This document shows, in pieces, positions 1 to 6,312 of a stretch of 6,312 nt of DNA (positions are counted from its first letter, which is position 1; the number at the start of each line of letters is the position of its first letter). The translations under genes were made by a program, and so were the position numbers. The DNA lies in assembly GCA_023405705.1 (NCBI GenBank), contig JAEXXR010000226.1, positions 1-6,312 on the forward strand. The letters run 5' to 3'. The notes under the pieces are model-generated. The model did no database searches. It saw nothing but the letters and a program-made list of their open reading frames with translations, and was not told the origin of the DNA. The DNA comes from Actinomycetes bacterium (GTDB lineage Bacteria; Actinomycetota; Thermoleophilia; Solirubrobacterales; Solirubrobacteraceae).

Positions 1-666
1 GGCCGAAGTCGTCCTGCAGGTCGTCGAGCAGGTTGATCACCTGCGCCTGGATCGAGACGTCGAGCGCCGAGACCGGCTCGTCGAGCATGATCAGCTTCGG
101 CTCGACCGCCAGCGCCCGCGCGATCCCTATCCGCTGCCGCTGCCCGCCGGAGAACTCGTGCGGGAAGCGGTTGACGTGCTCGGGGTTGAGGCCGACGCGG
201 CCGAGCAGCTCGCGCACGCGTCTGTCGACCGCCGACCCCTTCTCGCCGTGCAGCACCAGCGGCGCGCCGACGATCTGGCCGACCCGCTTGCGCGGGTTGA
301 GCGACGCCTGCGGGTCCTGGAAGACCATCTGCAGCTCGCGCCGCACCGGCGTCAGCTCGCGCCGGCCGGCTCTCGTGATGTCTCTGCCACGGAAGCGGAT
401 CGCGCCGCCGGTCGGCTCGACCAGACGCACGATCGAGCGCGACAGCGTCGTCTTGCCGCAGCCCGACTCGCCGACGATCCCGAGCGTCTCGCCCTCGTCG
501 AGCGTCAGCGAGACGTCGTCGACGGCGTGGACGTGGCCGACCGTGCGGTCGACGATCACGCCGCGCTTGATCGGGAAGTACAGCTGCAGGTGGTCGACCT
601 CGAGCAGGCGGGCTCTGCCGCTCGGCGGCGGCGCCGGCGCGGCCGGCTGCGGCGTCGTCTCGGCGT

Positions 667-670
<4 letters not shown>
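1..670 (-). CDS. dppF: DppF/OppF-type peptide ABC transporter ATPase (C-terminus beyond window)
   Basis: This is one of two ATP-hydrolysing subunits of a peptide-type ABC importer and acts on the cytoplasmic face of the membrane. I translated 223 residues from the ATG at 670 to the window edge; the frame stays open. Seen: a Pro/Ala-rich tail (residues 4-17), the family start [16 protein letters not shown] (22-37), Walker A GESGCGKT (67-74), Q-loop Q118 in VFQDP, signature SGGQRQR (174-180), Walker B LIMLDEP (193-199) and D-loop SALD (201-204). The H-loop and C-terminal oligopeptide domain lie outside the window; full family length is about 320-350 residues. The FPIKRG segment and the SGGQRQR signature point to the DppF/OppF branch, not DppD. 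Its ATG overlaps the upstream ATPase stop in ATGA (670-667), so translation is probably coupled. Four of 24 visible arginines are AGA. Function as an ABC ATPase is certain; the substrate is not. Confidence 0.95.
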
Positions 671-1719
<1,049 letters not shown>

Positions 1720-1724
1720 TCAGG

Positions 1725-2675
1725 TCAGCCCGTCAGTCGGATGCGTGGGTCGAGGAAGGCGAAGATCACGTCGGTCAGTGCGCTCAGGATCACCACGGCG
1801 AAGGCGCCCAGCATGACGACGACGAGCACCGGCGGCACGTCGAGCTGCTGGATCGCGTCGGCAGCGTACTGGCCCACGCCCTGGAGGTTGAAGACCGACT
1901 CGGTCAGGATCGCGCCGCCGCCGATCACCGCCGCGAAGTCGAGGCTCCACAGCGAGATGATCGGGATCATCGAGTTGCGCAGCACGTGGCGGACCATCAC
2001 CCGCTTCTCGCTGATCCCCTTCGCGCGGGCGGTGCGGACGTAGTCCTCGCTCATCGTGTCGAGCACGTTGGAGCGCAGCACGCGCGAGTAGACGCCGATG
2101 AACAGGACCGACAGGACGCACCACGGCAGGATCAGGTGGTACAGCCAGTCGACGGGGTCCTCGGTCAGCGGCACGTAGCCGCCGTTGGGGAAGATCGTCA
2201 GCTTGAACGCGAGGAAGTAGAGCGCCACCGCGCCGAGCAGGAAGACCGGCGTCGAGACGCCGACCAGCGCCAGCACGGTCAGCGCGCGGTCGGTGAAGGC
2301 GCCGGCCTTGATCGCGCTGATGAGGCCGAACAGCACGCCGAAGAACAGCCAGATCAGCCCGGCGCCGATCGACAGCGACAGCGTCGCCGGCAGCGCCTGC
2401 TTGATCTGGTCCAGCACGTTCAGCTGCTGGGTGTAGGAGACGACGTCGCCCGAGAAGATCTTCCCCATCGTCGTCAGGTACTGCTGCCAGATCGGGTCGT
2501 CGAAGCCCCACGACTGGCGGATCTGGGCGATCTGCTCCGGGGTGGCGAGGCGGCCGGCCATGCGCACGGCCGGGTCGCCGTTGGGGATCGCCTGGAAGAT
2601 CAGGAACGTCATGACGGAGATCGCGAACAGCACCAGCACCATCGATATGAGCCGGCGGATGACGAAGCGGGTCAT
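1725..2675 (-). CDS. dppB: DppB-type peptide ABC transporter permease
   Basis: This 316-residue integral membrane subunit forms half of the translocation channel. The start [17 protein letters not shown] is the standard DppB N-terminus, with the first membrane segment at about 9-29. Further hydrophobic segments lie near 99-121, 131-158, 181-200, 238-262 and 284-308, giving six in total. The EAA coupling loop that contacts the ATPases is [16 protein letters not shown] (211-226). The C-terminus DPRIRL (309-314) is also family-typical. A longer frame reaches back to 2891, but the ATG at 2675 gives the family N-terminus and sits in TGATG, sharing one base with the stop of the DppC-type gene. That arrangement is typical of coupled translation. 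None of its 16 arginines is AGA. It is placed after the DppC-type gene, the reverse of the usual order. Confidence 0.96.
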   Translation of the reverse strand: MTRFVIRRLISMVLVLFAISVMTFLIFQAIPNGDPAVRMAGRLATPEQIAQIRQSWGFDDPIWQQYLTTMGKIFSGDVVSYTQQLNVLDQIKQALPATLSLSIGAGLIWLFFGVLFGLISAIKAGAFTDRALTVLALVGVSTPVFLLGAVALYFLAFKLTIFPNGGYVPLTEDPVDWLYHLILPWCVLSVLFIGVYSRVLRSNVLDTMSEDYVRTARAKGISEKRVMVRHVLRNSMIPIISLWSLDFAAVIGGGAILTESVFNLQGVGQYAADAIQQLDVPPVLVVVMLGAFAVVILSALTDVIFAFLDPRIRLTG

Positions 2676-3790
2676 CAGTGACGCACCGCCACTTCCATGG
2701 TGTCTTCTCCGATTCTGTCCTCTGCGGCGGCCTTGATCCGCACTCTCGCGCGCGGGTCGAGCGCGTCGCGGACGCCGTCGCCGAAGACGTTGATGCCGAG
2801 GACCGCGAGCACGAGCATCGCGCCCGGCACGAAGGTCAGGTGGATCGCGCTCGGGATCAGCCGGATGCCGTCGGAGATCATCGTCCCCCACGACGGGTTC
2901 GGCGGCTGGATGCCGGCGCCGAGATACGACAGCGCCGCCTCCAGCAGGATCGCGTTGGCGACCATCAGCGGCAGGAAGACGATCAGCGTCGAGGCGACGT
3001 TCGGCAGGATCTCGCGCGACATGATCCGCAGCGAGGAGGCGCCCTGGACGCGCGCGGCGTCGACGAACTCCTTCTCGCGCAGGCCGAGCACCTGCCCGCG
3101 GATCGGCTTGGCGACGTACGGGATGTAGACGATCCCGATGATCACCGCCGGCACGTACAACGAGTTGCCGCTCAATTCGAGCGGCCCTATCGAGATGCCG
3201 CCGAGCGCCAGCGAGGTGCCCAGGGCGATGCCGAGCAGCACGACGGGATAGGCCCAGATCAGGTCGAGGATCCGTGCCAGCACGCCGTCGACGGCGCCGC
3301 GGAAGTAGCCGGCGCAGATGCCGACCATCGTCGCGAGGACCATCGTGATCAGCGTCGCGATGAAGCCGACCTGGAGCGAGTTGCGCCCGCCGTAGAGCAG
3401 GCGGACCGCGAGGTCGCGGCCGTTCTGGTCGGCGCCCAGCAGGAATCTCCCCTGCCAGGTGGGACCGACCGGCAGCCCGGCCGGCGAGACGACGTCCTTC
3501 TCCTCGCCGCGCACGACCACCTGCTCGGTCACGTGGTTGTCGTTCGGCCCCGTCTGCGCGACGTGGTCGGCGTACAGCGGCGCCGCCAGGCAGAGCAGGA
3601 CGATGATCAGGAACAGCGCGCCGAAGGCGAGCGCGACCTTGTTGCGCCGCAGGCGGCGCAGGCCGAGTCTGTAGGGACCGATGCCGGCGGCCGGGGCGCC
3701 GTCGGTGCCGGCGGCGACTGGGACGTCGCCGCCGGCTCCGCGGATCGCTCCGGTTCCGGTGGTCTCGGGTGTGATCGGGTCGGTTGCCAC
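2675..3790 (-). CDS. dppC: DppC-type peptide ABC transporter permease
   Basis: This 371-residue permease is the second half of the channel. Seen: a hydrophilic Gly/Ala/Thr-rich N-terminus (1-39), the basic stretch RLGLRRLRRNK (41-51) before membrane segment 1 (52-72), and a long external loop (about 73-116). The DppC hallmark LLGADQNGRDLAVRLLYGGR (117-136) follows. Segments near 138-161, 176-195, 208-228, 264-290 and 319-340 come next, then the EAA loop EFVDAARVQGASSLRIM (241-257) and C-terminal DPRARV (345-350). Most DppC proteins are nearer 300 residues; the extra length is the N-terminal tail and the first loop. The start is GTG at 3790, 11 bases after the binding-protein TAA. I see only a weak GAGA as Shine-Dalgarno, so initiation may depend on ribosomes ending the upstream gene. 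Four of 25 arginines are AGA. The permease role is secure; the exact GTG start is probable. Confidence 0.94.
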   Translation of the reverse strand: MATDPITPETTGTGAIRGAGGDVPVAAGTDGAPAAGIGPYRLGLRRLRRNKVALAFGALFLIIVLLCLAAPLYADHVAQTGPNDNHVTEQVVVRGEEKDVVSPAGLPVGPTWQGRFLLGADQNGRDLAVRLLYGGRNSLQVGFIATLITMVLATMVGICAGYFRGAVDGVLARILDLIWAYPVVLLGIALGTSLALGGISIGPLELSGNSLYVPAVIIGIVYIPYVAKPIRGQVLGLREKEFVDAARVQGASSLRIMSREILPNVASTLIVFLPLMVANAILLEAALSYLGAGIQPPNPSWGTMISDGIRLIPSAIHLTFVPGAMLVLAVLGINVFGDGVRDALDPRARVRIKAAAEDRIGEDTMEVAVRH

Positions 3791-3796
3791 CGGAGG

Positions 3797-3816
3797 TCTC
3801 GTTATCTCAGCGAGAT
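3797..3816 (-). promoter_or_regulatory. Two mutually exclusive small hairpins at the binding-protein/dppC junction
   Basis: In the transcript, ATCTC-gct-GAGAT can pair over the last codons and stop of the binding-protein gene (positions 3816-3804). An overlapping stem, TCTCG with CGAGA (3815-3811 with 3801-3797), encloses the TAA in its loop. The two share bases and cannot form together. Both stems are only 5 base pairs. Role is inference: such structures between a binding-protein gene and permease genes can stabilise the upstream message or lower downstream translation. Confidence 0.3.
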
Positions 3817-5496
3817 CGACGACCAGTCGTTGAAGTACAACGGGTGGAAGATCGCGTCCTGGAAGTTCAACCGCTCAGAGAAGAACTTCGGCACGCTGAT
3901 CGACCCGAAGACCGCGTTGTACGCTCTTCTGGCCGTGTACTCGTCGAGCGCTCTCCAGTCGCTCGCGACCGTGTCGAGTCTCGACGCCGGGACGGCGTTG
4001 AGTCTCAGCAGGTTTCTCTGGATGAACGGGTCGTCCACCTTCGAGAAGTTCTGGTTGTTGGTCGGCTGGATCGAGCGCGCGTCGAGCAGCAGGTAGAAGT
4101 CCGAGGGGTTCGGGAAGTCCTGCAGCCAGTTGGCGAAACCGGTCTGCGGATCCGTTCTCTCGTTGCCGATCGTCGGGAAGTAGACGGTGTCGGCGATGAT
4201 TCTCTGCTGCGCGTCGAACCCGATTCTGTTGAGCATGTCGGTGTAGTAGTCGACGTACTCCTTGCGCGGGCTGCGCTCCTGGCCCCAGACGGTGACTCTG
4301 GCGCCCTCGAGGCCCTCTTCTCTGATGATTCTCGCGGCGCCCTCGATGTCCGGCGTGTCGCCGTAGGGGCACTCGCTGTCGGGGTGGCCGACGATCCCCT
4401 CGGGGATGAAGAAGCAGCTGGGCTCGAAGAAGCCGCTGGAGAGGCGCACGAGCGCGTCGCGGTCGAGCGCCATGTTGACGGCCTGACGGGCCCGCTCGTT
4501 GTCGAACGGCGGCTTCGTCGTGTTCAGGAAGAAGTAGAACGTCGACGGCACCGGCTTGCGCTCGAAGCGGTCTCTCGCCTGGCTCTCGATCTGCGGCAGG
4601 AGCGCCGGCGGCAGCGTGTCGCCCGGGTCGAAGATGTCGGCCTGGTTGTTGAGCACCTGCTGCGCCTCGGAGTTGGTGTTCGAGACGATTCTGACGTTTA
4701 TCTGGTCGAGGTTGCCGAGCGGGATGTCCGGGATTCTGAAGTCGGCGAAGGCCGGGTTTCTGACCACGGAGAACGACCGGTTCGGCACGACGTCTCTCAG
4801 CATGTACGGCCCGACGCCGGGCGGCGGGTCGGAGGAGAGGTTTCTGAACGGCGTGCCGCTCGGGACGAACGCCAGCGCCGGGAAGGCGAGCACGTTCTCG
4901 AAGGCGCCGTAGGCCTCTCTCAGTCTGATCGTGATTCTGCCGCTCGCGTCGTCGGCGGTGATGCCGGTGATTCTTCTGGCTCTCCCCGTGTCGTACTCCT
5001 GCGCGCCGACCACGTAGTTGGTGACGAACGATCTGCCGCCCCAGGGGATTCTCACCATGCGCTCGACCGAGTACGGGAAGTCTGACGCTCTGACGGGCGT
5101 GCCGTCGGAGTATCTGATCCCTCTGCGAACGGTGAACTCATATGTTCTGCCGTCGTTGCTGATCGTCGGCAGGTCCTCAGCCAGTCCGGGGAGCAGTCTC
5201 GTGCCCGCCTCGCCCTCGGCGCGAGCGTAGGTCAGCAGGCCCGTGTAGCTGATCCAGTGCGGTTCGACCGCCTGAGTCGTGTACGCCAGCTGCGGGTCGA
5301 GGTAGTCGGGCGCCGTGCCCATCAGCACGGTGATGCTGCCGCCCTGTCTGCCGCTGCCGCCGGTGCTGCCCCCTGCCGTCGTCGAGGCGGAGGTCGATCC
5401 GCCGCCGCCATCGTCGTCGTTGCCGCATGCGGCAACGAACACCGAGACCGCGAGCGCAGCCAGCACTGCGCACGCGATCCGTGCCCACTTCCTCAT
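3802..5496 (-). CDS. Family 5 extracellular solute-binding lipoprotein of a peptide-type ABC importer
   Basis: This 564-residue protein captures the ligand outside the membrane and delivers it to the DppBC-type channel. Seen: a lipoprotein signal with basic MRKWAR, a hydrophobic core (7-22) and lipobox VAAC with Cys24. A flexible Asp/Gly/Ser/Thr linker (25-54) follows, then the mature family 5 fold starting at GSITVLMGTAPDYLDPQL (53-70). Family-typical blocks are YEFTVRRGIRYSDGTPVRASDF (119-140, 'x-F-x-L-R-x-G-V-x-F-x-DG' type), PPFDNERARQAVNMALDRDAL (329-349) and NWLQDFPNPSDF (456-467). Cys361 and Cys376 could form a disulfide. The ATG at 5496 is preferred: AGGAGG lies 7 bases upstream, whereas an in-frame TTG just before it at 5499 would leave only 4. 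Of 49 arginines, 33 are AGA, unlike every neighbour. As first gene of the operon it is probably the most abundant product. Peptides are the default ligand; the real substrate is unknown. Confidence 0.95.
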   Translation of the reverse strand: MRKWARIACAVLAALAVSVFVAACGNDDDGGGGSTSASTTAGGSTGGSGRQGGSITVLMGTAPDYLDPQLAYTTQAVEPHWISYTGLLTYARAEGEAGTRLLPGLAEDLPTISNDGRTYEFTVRRGIRYSDGTPVRASDFPYSVERMVRIPWGGRSFVTNYVVGAQEYDTGRARRITGITADDASGRITIRLREAYGAFENVLAFPALAFVPSGTPFRNLSSDPPPGVGPYMLRDVVPNRSFSVVRNPAFADFRIPDIPLGNLDQINVRIVSNTNSEAQQVLNNQADIFDPGDTLPPALLPQIESQARDRFERKPVPSTFYFFLNTTKPPFDNERARQAVNMALDRDALVRLSSGFFEPSCFFIPEGIVGHPDSECPYGDTPDIEGAARIIREEGLEGARVTVWGQERSPRKEYVDYYTDMLNRIGFDAQQRIIADTVYFPTIGNERTDPQTGFANWLQDFPNPSDFYLLLDARSIQPTNNQNFSKVDDPFIQRNLLRLNAVPASRLDTVASDWRALDEYTARRAYNAVFGSISVPKFFSERLNFQDAIFHPLYFNDWSSISLR

Positions 5497-5503
5497 CAAG
5501 AGC

Positions 5504-5509
5504 CCTCCT
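5504..5509 (-). promoter_or_regulatory. Strong Shine-Dalgarno of the binding-protein gene
   Basis: The minus strand reads GAGGAGGG at 5510-5503, with the AGGAGG core at 5509-5504 and 7 bases to the ATG at 5496. This match and spacing decide the start in favour of the ATG over the adjacent TTG at 5499. It is the only strong ribosome binding site in the operon, consistent with high output of the binding protein and coupled translation of the rest. Confidence 0.85.
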
Positions 5510-5569
5510 CGTCGTGTAGCTCTTAGTTCAGCTTTTCCTGCGGGCGAACAATCTAGTCCCGTGGCAAGA

Positions 5570-5604
5570 GCGAACGAGGGATGAACGATTTCGCTTCCGT
5601 TCGC
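5570..5604. promoter_or_regulatory. Inverted repeat across the expected transcription start; operator or leader hairpin
   Basis: GCGAACG (5570-5576) and CGTTCGC (5598-5604) are perfect 7-base inverted arms separated by 21 bases. The right arm runs into an 8-base palindrome TTCGCGAA (5600-5607) that touches the -10 box. GCGAAC-type copies also occur at 5544-5549 and, inverted, at 5672-5678. The position over +1 fits a repressor operator; equally it could fold as a hairpin in the leader RNA. No regulator is visible in the window, so the function is inferred. Confidence 0.4.
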
Positions 5605-5606
5605 GA

Positions 5607-5635
5607 ATTATGTGTGTTCTGTTAGGGCGCGTGAA
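5607..5635 (-). promoter_or_regulatory. Probable sigma70-type promoter of the transporter operon
   Basis: The minus strand has TTCACG (5635-5630), a 17-base spacer, and CATAAT (5612-5607). CATAAT matches 5 of 6 of the -10 consensus and TTCACG matches 4 of 6 of the -35, at optimal spacing, in one of the few AT-richer patches of the window. Initiation would fall near 5600, leaving a leader of about 104 bases before the ATG at 5496. It lies between the MATE gene and the binding-protein gene, so the operon can be transcribed independently of the MATE gene. Confidence 0.55.
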
Positions 5636-5664
5636 CGCTGTTTACGGCGGCTCCGCGGGGGTAG

Positions 5665-6312
5665 TCATGTGCGTTCGCCGGGCGGGCGGGCGGCCCATCC
5701 GCCGCGCGCGAAGCGGGCGAGCGTCAGCGCCAGCCGCGCCGCGATCAGCGCGACGATCCCGACCCAGACGCCGACGATCCCCCAGCCGAGCACGAGCGAC
5801 AGCAGCGCGATCGGCACGAAGACGCCGACGGCGGCCGCGAGCATCGACCACATCAGGAAGCGCGAGTCGCCGGCGCCGATCAGGATCCCGTCGAGCGCGA
5901 AGACGGCGCCGGCCGCCGGCTGCATCAGCGCGAACAGCCACCACACCTCGCGCGTGCGCTCGACCACCTCGGGGTCGTCGGTGAACGCCTGCGGGATCAG
6001 CCCGCCGAGCGCCAGCATCACGGCGCCGAGCAGCGCGCCGAAGGCGACCGACCACCAGATCATCCGCGTCGCCGCCGCGCGGGCGTGCGCGGCGCGGCCG
6101 GCGCCGAGCGCCCGGCCGACGATCACCTGCGCGGCGATCGCGACCGCGTCGAGCACCAGCGCCAGGAACGACCACAGCTGGAAGGCGATCTGGTGGGCGC
6201 CGAGCGAGGCGGTGCCGACCCGCGCCAGCACCGCGCCCGCGACCGCGAACGAGCCGGTCAGCGCGGCGGTGCGGACGAACAGGTGGCCGCCGACGCGCGC
6301 CAGCGCCCGGAT
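5665..6312 (-). CDS. MATE-family (DinF-like) efflux transporter, C-terminal half (5' end beyond window)
   Basis: MATE proteins are inner-membrane antiporters that expel cationic drugs or toxic metabolites in exchange for Na+ or H+. The visible 215 residues run from the window edge to TGA at 5667-5665, about half of the usual 430-460, and correspond to the C-terminal lobe. Seen: RVGTASLGAHQIAFQLW (31-47), LVLDAVAIAAQVIVGRALGAG (52-72) and ALDGILIGAGDSRFLMW (139-155), all close to the DinF subfamily pattern. Around six hydrophobic segments are apparent (about 14-34, 41-65, 86-106, 124-146, 152-174, 178-200), and the C-terminus is short and basic. A GTG at 6231 is not the true start, since the same frame stays open with MATE-like sequence to 6312. 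All 16 arginines are CGN codons, none AGA. It is codirectional with the importer operon, 168 bases away, with no clear terminator between. The substrate is unknown. Confidence 0.93.
   Translation of the reverse strand: MRALARVGGHLFVRTAALTGSFAVAGAVLARVGTASLGAHQIAFQLWSFLALVLDAVAIAAQVIVGRALGAGRAAHARAAATRMIWWSVAFGALLGAVMLALGGLIPQAFTDDPEVVERTREVWWLFALMQPAAGAVFALDGILIGAGDSRFLMWSMLAAAVGVFVPIALLSLVLGWGIVGVWVGIVALIAARLALTLARFARGGWAARPPGERT

Noticed and set aside
1720..2511. Alternative minus-strand frame of 263 codons over the DppB-type gene, and similar ones at 3875-4372, 5177-5488 and 5642-6175
   Set aside because: They are out-of-frame readings of real genes with Arg/Ala-rich, motif-free products.
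2676..2891. 72-codon N-terminal extension of the DppB-type permease
   Set aside because: It is Arg/Asp-rich, overlaps the coding sequence of the DppC-type gene, and does not look like a permease N-terminus. The ATG at 2675 gives the exact family start in a TGATG junction.
3784..5085. 433-codon open frame on the plus strand opposite the binding-protein gene
   Set aside because: It lies antisense to a clear family 5 binding protein and encodes low-complexity Arg/Val/Glu-rich sequence with no recognisable motif. Such frames arise from high GC3 on the coding strand.
5518..5533. AGCT...AGCT inverted repeat in the leader
   Set aside because: Only 4-base self-palindromic arms that do not extend; expected by chance.
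5550..5555. TAGATT on the minus strand as a -10 box
   Set aside because: No -35-like hexamer occurs 15-18 bases upstream; CATAAT at 5612-5607 with TTCACG is much better.
5647..5656. GCGG-ct-CCGC short palindrome just after the MATE stop as a terminator
   Set aside because: The arms are 4 bases with a 2-base loop, and no U-run follows in the transcript.
5610..5984. Plus-strand frame starting in the intergenic region
   Set aside because: It runs antisense into the MATE gene, is dominated by Arg/Ala/Ser, and has no Shine-Dalgarno.

Overview
The window is very GC-rich, with near-saturated G/C third codon positions and actinobacterial-type protein sequences. A high-GC actinobacterium fits, and the flavour of the proteins makes Thermoleophilia/Solirubrobacterales a plausible but unproven guess. 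Every gene I can support is on the minus strand, so the genes read from right to left; the long plus-strand frames are GC-driven shadows.

Layout in transcription order. At 6312-5665 is the C-terminal half of a MATE-family (DinF-like) multidrug/cation antiporter, cut by the window edge. Next is a 168-base intergenic stretch holding the likely promoter (TTCACG-N17-CATAAT), an inverted repeat across the expected transcription start, and a strong Shine-Dalgarno. Then comes a complete or nearly complete peptide-type (Dpp/Opp) ABC importer operon: a family 5 substrate-binding lipoprotein (5496-3802), a DppC-type permease (3790-2675), a DppB-type permease (2675-1725), a DppD-type ATPase (1719-667) and a DppF/OppF-type ATPase (670 to the window edge, missing its C-terminus). 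Junctions are 11 bases, a 1-base TGATG overlap, 5 bases, and a 4-base ATGA overlap, so the five genes are almost certainly co-transcribed and largely translationally coupled.

How they work together: the lipid-anchored binding protein captures an oligopeptide (or similar ligand) outside the membrane. The DppB/DppC pair forms the channel, and the DppD/DppF heterodimer hydrolyses ATP to drive uptake. The substrate cannot be read from sequence; dipeptide/oligopeptide is the default for the family, and nickel or other small ligands are possible.

This is a recognisable system, not a new one. The most unusual signal is codon usage. In the binding-protein gene 33 of 49 arginines are AGA, although other codons end in G or C about 96% of the time. 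The four transporter neighbours use AGA for 14 of 99 arginines and the MATE fragment for 0 of 16. Other points of interest are the swapped permease order (A-C-B-D-F), the operator-like repeat at the promoter, and a cysteine set in DppD that matches the iron-sulfur site of this ATPase family.
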